Assembly (NCBI RefSeq): GCF_023856365.1
Contig: NC_064549.1
Span: 9,875,608-9,939,607, forward strand
From: Brienomyrus brachyistius
Taxonomy: Eukaryota > Chordata > Actinopteri > Osteoglossiformes > Mormyridae
DNA length: 64,000 bases
Reading direction: 5' to 3'
Shown here: positions 37,214 through 47,790 of the stretch, piece by piece
Position numbering within the stretch: the stretch's first letter is position 1
Layout of the letters: the number at the start of each line of letters is the position of its first letter
Made by a program: the position numbers and the translations under genes
Notes under the pieces: generated by a model
What the model was told of the DNA's origin: nothing
Database searches by the model: none
What the model saw: the letters and a program-made list of their open reading frames with translations, nothing else

Positions 37214-40006
37214 CTGCAGAGAGAGCGAGTTGCATTGATGCCACCTACTAACCTCTGTCTTTGTGGCCATTTCTGAGTCAGTGACTCTCATCATATTAAT
37301 GAGTCGTAGACAGAGGCGGAACATAACATTAACCGATCATGAGATGCTGTACACCGGGGTAACGCTATAGGAACTTGCGTGCGACGTGTTTTTCAAGATT
37401 TACTGCTTTTCTGCATCGCATCTCAAAATGTCACGCGCAGACCGATGCAGCCTCACAGAGGCATGCGCAGACTCATGCAGGTAGGGGCAAATGGGGATGG
37501 GAGACGACTGTCAGGACCGTGCAGTACATGGCTGCCCGATTGCAGCGCTCCTGCCATACTGCGACACTTTGCTGCCAGGTCTCCGTAAAGTTTTCCTCCT
37601 CGGCCACTGCCTGATCGCCAAGTGCGATGCAAAAAAAATTATCCTACAGTGGGGCACAGACAGACAACGCCGCCATTGTTTTTTCCCTCTGGGGACGCAC
37701 ATATAAATACAACCTCGCCAACTTCCTTTTTTTACGAAATACAAAGTATGCACCCATCCCTTTGATTCGGCCTCAAACTTCCCTATGGGGCCTGGAAAAG
37801 GCATACAGGACATGCAAAAACGTGTGACCTCCCCAAGAGATCCCAAAACTACATGTTAGCAGCAGCCTGGTTTCTGCTACATCATCCCGCTCTGCACTGG
37901 ACGTTAGGGGCTGCACAGATCAACTGTTACACATAGTTCATAAGTCAAATGAACTGCTCTGCCATGACGCTTTAAAGCTTGACATCGGTCTTGCTGATCG
38001 CGTGACTGTGACATTGACGACATGGATGCCAAGGAGAACACCGGTTACGTGGTTCGGGGAAAATAGCCAGACGTAGTGGAGCAAAAACTGAGCAGATGGA
38101 ATTATTTGTGTAACTCAGTTACATTTAAGGCATCAACGAATGCCCTCCTGCTTCTTTATATTTCCACATGGGAAAATTCGATCGATATCTGATACACATT
38201 TGCCTAAAATCGCCAGTGCTGGTGGTGAAACTTGCCAGCACTTATTAGCGGAATAACGTTAAGTCATTTATTATTCCGTAGATCAATCTGCATGCCAGGT
38301 CAAAATAAATCAAATATAAATAAAAAGATAAGTCTCATTTTAATTGCGATCGATCCCAATAACTACCCAATAGACTTGCTTACGCTCCGTGGTTTTGGGG
38401 TGGCGGCGTAGTGCTTGTTTAGCGTAAAAGGTCACAGCTCCTCTTGCAGGGTAGGAAAGCGCCTAAGGACAGCGACGTCCAGGCTTACAGGCTACAGGAT
38501 CGTACACGGTTTTGTTTTGTTCGTACGTGGTTTTGTTTTGTTCGTATGCGGTTTTGTTTTCCTCCCCAAGTGTTACGCCGACATTTCACTCTGCTTTCAC
38601 ACTTAAATGGAAGTTGTAGCACACAAGTGTTACTGATGTATAAATTGTTGCTGCCGAGTTGCAGTCTGTCGTCATTTCTGTTCGATTCTGTTCCCCGTAA
38701 GAGATACTTGTACCAGCTGTCTGTTGTCAGCATATGCAACAAGTTTTGTGAATACAGATTGTCGCTTTACTGCAAAGCATTTCCTCCTCCTGTGGTTTTA
38801 TTAAAGATGTCACCAGCGATTAGTCGACGTAGATTCGACTTTCATGACGCGACTGTCGACCTAAAATCTGAAGCTGTGCCTAGTCCAGGCCGCTGCACTA
38901 GGCCAGCCTGACATCCATGGGGTGCGCCCCACCCTGGCCTTACCTCCCCCGGACTGGGGCCAGCCATTCGTACAGCTCCATGATTGTTTCTGCATGGCGA
39001 CCTTAACTGTACCCTTCACAATTAAAAAAAAACAAGCCCTGGCACTTAAAAGCAGAGCTTCCCCATGGCAGCTTAGCTGAGATCTTGACACTAGATCAAA
39101 CCCCAGCAGAATAAGTGCCGACTGCCAATTCATCATTGGTCTGATGGGGAGAAGCTTTATCTATAATAAATTTGTCACAATACTTCAGAAATGTTATTTA
39201 TGCGGCTTGTGTAAGCGGCAAAAAGAGAAAAACAAAAAAAAAAAAACTGTGCCCACTGGATTAGTGGCAGATTTGACCCTTTACCCACCTGGGAGAGGGG
39301 GGTAGGGAGGGGGGAGAGCAATCTAAAGGGCTCTCATTGGGTTTTATCATCTCTAACCGGTGACAGTTGTCTTATCCGCAAAGGGCCGGTGTGTATGCAG
39401 GTCTTTGGGATAATCTTTAGGTCAGCTGTTCAAACCTTCAGCCAATCAGTCCTCTAATTAGTAATCTAATTAGCTAATTATTAATATAATTAGGGAGTTG
39501 CAGTGAAAACCCGCACACATACCGGCCCTTTCTGGATAAGACTGTCCACCTCGATTCTAAATCTTCTCAGAGTTGAACCGGCACAGCCATCAGAGTCAAG
39601 TCCCATGTTTTTATAAATGCCAAAGCCTTCAAAATGGCTAGTTAAAGCAGGAAGGGTGAGAGCCGAAATGCTAAAAGATAATCCTTTGTTAGGTGGATAT
39701 ACAGGCCGGGCACATTTAAATTCGTCAGGCTCTTGTTTCGACGGTCTTTTAAATTGTGAATAAAAAAGCTCCCCCGTTTTCATTATAGCGACCTCCAGCT
39801 CATGAGAGCTTCTCCCTGGCCGAGGGAAGGGGGCTCCGGCGTCAGGCGAAATGTCCACAGAACCTGTCAGGCGCCCAGACCAGGGAGAGGGGAAGCCAGG
39901 CACGGTTTGCGGGTACGTGACTGTGCGCGCTTGTGTGCTGGGTACTGCACTGGTCTCCCACACGAAACCGCCGCCCCCCCTCCCCCCCCACCCACGGGAC
40001 ACTTAC
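37214..40006 (-). other. arhgap35: arhgap35 intron 4
   Basis: The intron is about 2.8 kb, GTAAGTG to TCTGCAG. It contains a triplicated motif near 38,508-38,560 (GTTTTGTTTTGTTCGTA-like) and a dense TAATTA cluster at 39,446-39,493. Poly-C stretches lie just inside the donor (39,973-39,990). No open frame in it resembles a known protein. Confidence 0.9.
39446..39493. promoter_or_regulatory. TAATTA cluster in arhgap35 intron 4
   Basis: Four homeodomain-type TAATTA cores fall within 48 bases (CTAATTAG, CTAATTAGC, CTAATTATTA and ATAATTAGG). AT-rich DNA can produce this by chance, so a regulatory role is only possible. Confidence 0.3.
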
Positions 40007-40138
40007 TGTGAGCTTCCACCAGCTCAGTCTGCATGCTGTATGGCACTAGTGGCTCGGGCAGCTCCGAGAAGAAGCTCTTCATGGCCCCGGCCACCGTGTT
40101 CACAGTGAAGTCCTTCTCTACCAGATCCAGGTTGTGGT
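40007..40138 (-). CDS. arhgap35: arhgap35 coding exon 4: RhoGAP domain core
   Basis: This 132-base exon encodes [20 protein letters not shown], then [20 protein letters not shown] and EAH. The segment [21 protein letters not shown] is the conserved middle of the RhoGAP fold, which contacts the Rho switch regions. The acceptor is CTGTAG|AC and the donor CAC A|GTAAGT. Joining A to the next exon's AA gives lysine and the family sequence EAHKINDREQ. No breaks are seen. The exon is next to a GC-rich intron end with long poly-C stretches. Confidence 0.96.
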
Positions 40139-42102
40139 CTACAGGCAGGAGGGGAAAAAAAAGCGTAAAAGAGAAGCACAAGTCACACTCGCCGCAGCCC
40201 TCTGTGCAGGCGCCACCCCACCCGCCAACTGACCAGCTGCTCCCGCTATAGACCGCGAGGGACACCATCATGCTCTTTTTATAACTGCCTCCTGCCCCCT
40301 ACAGACCGAGAATCGTCAGCGCCAGCTGACATCACAGGCCCCGGGCCCATCGAACCCATCTGGAGATCCGAAGGGCTCCGCTTCTCCCCCCTCATGCTCG
40401 CTCCCTTTGGAATACTTCCATTGCCTTCCATCAGAACAGTAACGGAACCTTACACAAGCTACTGTGACCTAACAAAAGAGCAGTTCCGGACGTTCCGCGT
40501 CTCCGACAGGGATTGTTATGGATTAACAGGCAGGCCTTTGATGCACTCGGTACTACTGTTTCACTGTGTAAATCAAAGATATAATTTCTCAATCATTGCG
40601 GGGTGGGGGGGGGGGGGGTGACAGAGGCTAGGATGAGAAAGAAATCAAACACAGGGCGGCACTCATGTACATGGCAAGACAACTGTAATTACCGGGCCCG
40701 CCTTCGTGCTGAGCGTTTGTTTTCAATTAAAGGAAAGAAGCGGGAAAAATGAGACAGAGATGTGACGAGTGTCTGCAGAAAAAAATGGGATGAAGTTAAT
40801 TAAAGAGAGCTCACTCGTGATTAATTTCTGCAGATTAGAAAAGGCATCAGGATCCCGGGGGGGGGGGGGGGGTACCCATTGTTCCCGGTAAAACAATACC
40901 GGCCCTCTCACATGTAAGCATCCCGCTGGAGAAGGAGCTCCTGGAAGCAGTGTAACAAAGGGAGGTCAAAGGTCGCCTGGATGTGAGCGGATGCCCAATG
41001 TTGCCAGCTGGGGCGGGGGGCACTGCAACACCTCTAAGTCTTACATCACTCCCCGGTCTGAGTTCCTCATCGACTGCGGCGTGTAATTGTACCTAGGCAG
41101 GTCCCAGCCCAACCGGATCAGTCTCTCGTATGCTTCATTAGTCGATCCTATTCGGGGCTTACAAACTGTCCGCCCAATCACACCCCCTAACAGGTTGTAG
41201 GCTGCGCCATGCTCTGATGCATTTTTCAACCAGCCCAGACCATCGCCCCCCCCACCCCAAAGTCAAGATCGATGCCTCCAGGCAGCCACAAGTTCATTAA
41301 ACGGACCCATTACTGAGACAAGGTATACGTAGAAATTGAACATGAACAAGAGTGCCTCGGTTGTCCGCACACAGCTGCCAGATGGGCGGCAAGGCGTGCC
41401 CCAGCTGCAAGAGGCAGGATCTATGCCCGAATCCACAACTACATTTACCAAAGTCCAGGCCACTCCCAGTCATTATTTTTACTTTTGAAATCGGACCTTA
41501 AGTACTTGAACTAGGTTATAAACCTGAATTTCAAACAAAAACACACACTGACTAATCAATAAATTGTAAGCAATACAAGACTGTGAATGACATTCTGAAC
41601 ATGCTCACTTTTCAGTTTAAATCCGGTCTCATGAATTTGGGCAATGCGATGTCTGTCATCCCCAAAGTTGCCGTTGATGCATTTGAAGCTGCATGTGTAG
41701 GCTTTGCATGTTCCTGCTGTGTCACTGGGGATTCCTCCCGCACTCCAATAATGTGCAAACTGCCATTTCTAAACTGCACGCGATTTTACCTGCGTTTCCT
41801 GTGACTGTGTGCATGCCCTGTGAATGACTAGCATCCTGTCCAGGGTGTTCCCTTTCCACGCACCTCAGGCTTTCTGGGCCCGGCACCATTCCAACCCCAT
41901 GACACCATACTGGATATGCGGCTGGAAGTTGGCTAGATGGATTATTCGCTTTTTGCTGAGCATGCATTTCCATGGGCGGATCAGCGTTACCATACTTAAA
42001 TTTAGGGAATCCGAAAATAAAGATCAATATCTGTAACATATCCTCTTTGAACTCAAGGAGTCTTGCGCCGCTGGTGAGATGTAGACGTTGTGAGATAGGG
42101 GT

Positions 42103-42465
42103 TGCTGTAAGGCTCGATAGGTTAGGAGGTCGTGCCTGTGATCAGAAGGTTACCAGTTCAAATCCAAGGCTTAGCTGAGTGATGTCACCATTGAGCCCTT
42201 CAACAAGGTCTACCTTAACAGTTAGACATTTCAGGTCCAGAAAGTAAAAATCCAGACCAAGAGTTTGTTTCAACCAACCAGTTGAGTACTCTGTGACTGT
42301 GACTCTGACTGGTTGGTTAAACCAAAATCTTGGTCTGGATTTTTACTTTCTGGAACTGAAATGTCCACCTCTGGTCCTTAATCCCTAATTGCTCCAGGGG
42401 CTGGCTAACCCTGCATTCTCAAAGAAGTATGTCGCTAAATATGTTAGCGTCTGCTAAACAAATGA
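42103..42465 (+). repeat. tRNA-derived SINE, interrupted by a MITE
   Basis: The head (42,103-42,218) is tRNA-like, with AGGTTACCAGTTCAAATCC as a B-box-like segment and GAGCCCTTCAACAAGG. The tail resumes at 42,374 with CTAATTGCTCCAGGGGCTGG and ends AGCGTCTGCTAAACAAATGA, the 3' end typical of a widespread teleost SINE. The 155-bp MITE sits in between. Confidence 0.7.
42219..42373. mobile_element. Palindromic MITE (hAT-like target site), copy 1
   Basis: This 155-bp near-perfect palindrome has left arm CATTTCAGGTCCAGAAAGTA and onward to the right arm TACTTTCTGGAACTGAAATG, ending CCACCTCTG. It carries no open frame. It is flanked by TACCTTAA (42,211-42,218) and GTCCTTAA (42,374-42,381), which match at 6 of 8 positions and suggest an 8-bp target duplication as made by hAT transposases. 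It splits a tRNA-derived SINE. Confidence 0.75.
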
Positions 42466-42539
42466 GATGGGAAAGCTGCAGCAACCAAGTTCCGCTGCAG
42501 AATGATCAGCCGCACAGCAGCTGACCCGCTGGTTAGTTA

Positions 42540-42740
<201 letters not shown>

Positions 42741-42984
42741 CTAAGATCCACATCGCGTCGGTCCCTCCAAGAAAAACAAACCTCGCTGGGTGTTCCGGCA
42801 ACACAAAGGTTACATCGGCCGTTCCAAGACAAGCAAATGTCATCAACTGCTCCACTTCGGCCCAAGCCGGACTGAAATGTGAAAGTCGAGACAGCCCAGA
42901 AGCTCAGGAGGCTCTCGGTCCATATCCTATCTGCCCGAGGATAAGCGCAGGATGACCCCGGAACCAGCGGACACCCGTCCTCAT

Positions 42985-43195
42985 TCCAATACCACAATAC
43001 TTCATACCAAGATTGCCAGCTCCAAACCTCCTCACGGTTCCTAGGTATAGATTATCTTCCCCAGGTGGAAAGGCATTTAGTGTTGCAGCACCGAAACTCT
43101 GGAACAAGCTGCCGCAGAGTCTGCGAGATGTGCAACCTATTTCAATGTCTATGTTCCAGCAAAAATATCTACACATAAAATATTTATATATGATA
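42985..43195 (+). mobile_element. Fragment of a non-LTR retrotransposon (3' end of ORF2)
   Basis: The plus-strand frame reads VPRYRLSSPGGKAFSVAAPK then LWNKLPQSLRD. This resembles the conserved block near the C-terminus of LINE reverse-transcriptase proteins (AFSVAAPxLWNSLP). Only this short part is left, inside arhgap35 intron 2. Confidence 0.65.
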
Positions 43196-44544
43196 TACAA
43201 ATATCTATTCCAGGAATGTTATAATACAGTTCGTAAGGCTTCCCTTGTTTTTGTTGCCGCTGTTCTGCGGTTTTCGGTTTTTGTGCCGGATTATATGCAT
43301 CGTAAAGCTTTCCGGAGAGTGAGAGAGCAATAATATAAATAAAATGTATTGATATTATATTTTTAAGGAAGGATTGGTAACAAAAAAAATAAAAGATGCA
43401 CCATGAACTGCATGGTTGGCACTCAGAGCGGAACGGTGACTCATCTAGCGGTAAAACTGATAAACAGGCCAAGCGGTAGCTAGAAAAAGCAGGGGGGGGG
43501 GAGAGACAGGAGAGTGGACACCCCCCTCACTCCAGCATGGCCTGCCGGACACCCCCCCCCAGGCAGCGCTCGCAGGAGAGGGGCAGTGTGCTGTTGGTGA
43601 AAATGAGGAGCCCCAGCAGCAGGGGGAGGCCGCATTGATTCCCCCCCACCCCACCGATCAATTACCCACAAAAGCATTAACAGGCACCGGGGAAGGGGGT
43701 GCGGTGGGGCGGCTGCAGGAGTAAGGGGGGGCGATCGGGGGGGCGGGAGAATGGCTAAGGATGTGGGGGGGGGGGGCGTGCGCACTGCGTCTCACACACA
43801 AGACTTAAGGTCACATATTAATTCAACTCACTTTCAAACACCGGAAAAAATGCTAACAAAGTCAAACGATCAGGCCCTAAGGGACACTGCAGTGGCTCAC
43901 AAAAAATATTAAAGAAGTAATTAAAATATGTAACTGTTAAATGCATTTGACCTGGGTTTTGCCACTGAGCTATGGATCACTTTACCGACATTTCAGGTCC
44001 GTAGCTGCAGCTCGTACGAATTTGAACACATTCCGCCTAAAGTGGAACCGATTGGTTCATGTAGAAATACTTCGGAATCGATCCGGAATATAACCGTAAG
44101 TGTGAATTTATGGTAACGTTACTATCAGGCGGGGGGGGGGGGGGGGGGACTAGTTGGTCAGTAGCTGGTCGGTGATGGAGAAATCTCAAAAACGAGCTTA
44201 GCAGGATAACAGCGCTGACCCACCCTGGCGGTTGGACCACGGTGTAGATCGATATGCTCGGCACCCATCTGTTCTCACACCCCGGACAGCGCGAGTGAAG
44301 CGGCGGTAGGAACAAACGAGGCAAGGCCCCGGTGCGTGAGAATCGCATTCCGAAAGAAGCCCCCGGGTGCGTTTAACACAATCTCCCACTCCATCGCTCG
44401 CCCATCAAGGCCAAACGGAGACAGGCACCTGCCCTTCCGGCATCCCGAGCCAAGAGAGACCAGGCAGGAGTGGCCTTAGCGAAATGACCATGCTGAAGAT
44501 CCACGAACAAAACACGTGGGAGGCAAGGAACAAAGAACAAAGCA

Positions 44545-44752
44545 GCCTGGCTCACAGGTTAAATAAAGGGAGGGGGGTTAAGGAAATTAATTCTTGACTG
44601 CGAGGTTGCAGGTTCCTGTCCCATGAGGTACCTTGGTGTAACTGCTCTGGGCAAGGTATGTAACCTGAATTACTACGGTGAAATATTCAGCTCAGCAGTA
44701 AGCCTAACACTGCATGTCACCTCTATAAAAGTAGCATTTAAGCAATAAATAC
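44545..44752 (+). repeat. tRNA-derived SINE in arhgap35 intron 2
   Basis: GAGGTTGCAGGTTCCTGTCC is B-box-like. The body has CTGCTCTGGGCAAGGTATGT and the tail CATTTAAGCAATAAATACAG. A CATC microsatellite follows directly. Confidence 0.55.
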
Positions 44753-46790
44753 AGTAAAACTCATCCATCCATCCATCCATCACCCAACCACTTACTAAGT
44801 ATGGGGAGCGCAGGGGATCGTGTAGAGGTTGAGAAATATTAAACCGACATCCATTCATTCTTCCTGCGTCTATGAATCCTTCTATCTCTCTCTCACACAC
44901 ATGCACGAAAGATGGCAGCCATTTTCAAAAGATGCCCCACCTCCCCACCCCCCCACCCCCCCGTGGCCTCTCGGGTGTCAGCGATGGCCCAGCATATCCG
45001 CTCGGCACCTGCGCCACTGAAAAGGATTCTGGAGAGCGGCTCGGGGAAGGACGCGAGGGACCGAGAGGGAGATCGTATATGCATACAAATGGCGGGGGTG
45101 GCAAACAAAAGAGAAAAAGGCAGGAAGGTGATGCGGATCAGGATACAGGCGGCTCACATGATGCCATGCAGGCACATGTAAGGGTGCAAGGGAAAGGGAA
45201 ACCAAAGTTTAAAAGAGTCATGTATTATGTTTAATAACACTGACATGTGCTAATCCCCTAACATGCTGCTATACGGTTGGACTAGTGTGCTATATTTGCG
45301 CTTATATATGTGCCGTAAATATAATATTACACAGTGATCACACAGTGGGGGAAGGCTGGGTATCGGGCAAGGCAAGCTGTTCTATACAAAGCAGCACCAA
45401 GCTTTTGCTGAGGAGAGAGGAAACAGTACTGGAAATTTAAAAAAAAAAAAAAGAAAGAAAAAAAGTGTTATCTTCGAAATGCTAATGCTAAAAAAAGTAA
45501 CGTTGCATGGATCGTGACGTGCAGGCGGGCTAACAGGAGCGGCACCCTGGCCCAGCCGCGGAGGGCGTCATGCCTGGGAGCCGTTTCGGCAGCTTGCTCC
45601 CGGCGACAATCGGCGACGAGCTCCAGAGGACCGCCCTCATTTCCTCTCCGCCGATATCGATCTGAGCGAGGGAGCTCTCAGGCAGGAGACGGCGGCACAC
45701 GCAGCTCGCCAATCTGCCGGCTCCGCGGAGATGGAGGAATGGGGCAAAGGCGCGGGGGGGGGGGGGGGTCAGCAGGAGTGAGGGATGCTGCGGCACGGAG
45801 TAAGATGGAGGACCTGCGGTGGGGTGGGACGGCAGGGGGGGAGGACACAACCCTAAAATATGAATATGATAAACGGGATGAGAGAGAGTCCAGAGGCGTG
45901 TTTAACTTGGCCAAAGGTGCAGCTTCTCTTTCAGGCTCCCAGTTTCTGGGCTTTTGCAAATGTCCACATAGGCATCAGAGTTGCACACAGTCACACGCTA
46001 AGCCAGTGCTCAGTGTGGAAATGCACAGTCAAGGCAGATAAAACGTTAATACCTTCGCAAATGCACTGCACTGTGAATTACCTTTACCTTTTCAAATGGC
46101 CGCTGGCTCATTCTTTCTGGAGACTTGCGTTTGAGCTTCTCACGCGGTAAATGTGATATTCAAACCCCCCTAATCACTCCTCACTGGTCACCCGCCCCTT
46201 GTTTATACAATGACAACACCGGTCACCGAGATGGCTTCAAACCTTGCCGTCTAATCAAAGACCAAAGATTCACAATTAAAACTCTCAATCACAATTCACA
46301 ATCAAAAGCTCTTTTAAAAGAAGCTTACAGCAGCAAAACAGATTCAGATCAGCATGTGTCACTGAGATCATTACACCACCATCCGGGACAAAATCCCCCC
46401 CCCATAACTAATACACAATGCATTCTCCAGGGATCATGAGGGCGAGTTAGATCCGCACACAGAATTCTGCTTTGTTGACTCATAATCATAACCACCACAC
46501 TAGGCAGTGAGGCGTACACAAGGCGAGGACATTGTAACAGTTATTGTGTTTATCCATACGACAAAGACTAATAGACCGCGTTCCCTAACGGAGTCCACAC
46601 AAGCCTGCCACCAGGATGTATTCTCCACAAAGACCCAGTGAAAGAATGAAAACAAAACTAAACTAGCAGTGCTTTCGATTCTATCCCAATGACACTGCGG
46701 CTTGAGACTCCAATGGGATTGGTGTGGAAGGAAATCCCATGGGAGATGACGAATCAAAGGATTTGCTGTGGATTACGAAGTGTGGATATA

Positions 46791-47311
46791 CAGCTCTAGA
46801 AAAAAATTAAGGGACCCTTCTGTAATATGTATTTACATTTTTTTTTATTCATTTATAAATCCTTGTCCTGCTGGTAGAAGACAAAGCAGAGCAGCAGGGC
46901 GATTCCAGGTTCAAAATTTACAAGACAGCAGTAAAGAAGAACAAGCTGAAGCAGGAGACACTGGGATCAACCAGAAACCGGCCAGATAGAAGGTGAAAGT
47001 GACTCTCTAATGCCCAAAGATGACTGTCAACTTATCTGACAGTGCCTGCTTCCTGAACTGGAGGATGACACTGTATGACCATCAAAAGGAATGGGAAACA
47101 TTAAGTGCAGGTGTGAAGTGCACTGCTAGGACAGTTTGTATCAGGCTGCTAGAAACAGGATTGAAGACCCATAAAGCAAGGAAGAAGCTCTTCATTAATG
47201 AGAAACGGAGAAGCGCCCTGCTGGAGTTTATTTTACCCAGAAGCATGCCTTTAAATTGTGAAATGAGTCGAACTAAAAATTTTACTGCTGTCTCGGTTAT
47301 TTTCCAGAGCT
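46791..47311 (+). mobile_element. Tc1-like non-autonomous element, copy C (in arhgap35 intron 2)
   Basis: The element is about 521 bp, from CAGCTCTAGAAAAAAATTAA after TATA to TTATTTTCCAGAGCTCT. It lies on the plus strand, opposite in orientation to the host gene. The broken transposase N-terminus is visible as SRFKIYKTAVKKNKLKQETL near 46,900-46,970, then EWETLSAGVKCTARTVCIRL and GLKTHKARKK after a frameshift. It lacks the catalytic domain and has nearly the same length as copy B. Confidence 0.82.
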
Positions 47312-47645
47312 CTAAGGTAGCAAAACAATGAAATATACCCCTGCAAGGCTGACTGACAACTGGGCGACGGCTTGCAATTCAGCAGGAAGAAATATTATAG
47401 GAGAGATAAAGAAAAAAAAAAGGGAGGGGGAATGGGGGGGGGAGGGATTAAAACAACAGGAAGAGAAGAGAGGGCTATGTAAAGCAGCAGACAATCCCTG
47501 ACCAAACTATGAGTGAGGGTGTTGGTCACGAAAACACAAACAGCAGTCCTTCCTAAACCCTCAACGGTGGGTAGACATTGGCAACTGATCCACCTCCAAG
47601 ATGGGGGGGGGGGGCTACAATACAGGCGGTTCTCAGGCAGCTTAC

Positions 47646-47790
47646 CAGTGGCCTCGATGTACCGGATGCACTTCTCAATGAAGACGGGGATGGGTCTCTC
47701 CGGCGACACCACACTGACCAGCGGCACCCCGAAATAGTTGCTCTCCATCGGCTTGGAGATGGACGGCCGGGACTTCATCCTTTTCTGCTG
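47646..47790 (-). CDS. arhgap35: arhgap35 coding exon 2: start of the RhoGAP domain
   Basis: This exon encodes [17 protein letters not shown], then [20 protein letters not shown], the first helices of the RhoGAP domain, closely matching human p190A. The donor is ACT G|GTAAGC (phase 1). The acceptor is ambiguous because three AGs follow one another (TCAGCAGCAG). All are in frame, so the exon may start at 47,790, 47,787 or 47,784, adding QQ, Q or nothing before KRMKSRPSI. The last choice fits the human spacing best. No frame breaks are seen. Confidence 0.95.

Noticed and set aside
45514..46041. Plus-strand frame of 175 codons in intron 2
   Set aside because: It is Arg/Gly/Ser-rich from a CpG-rich patch, runs through a poly-G tract and shows no domain.
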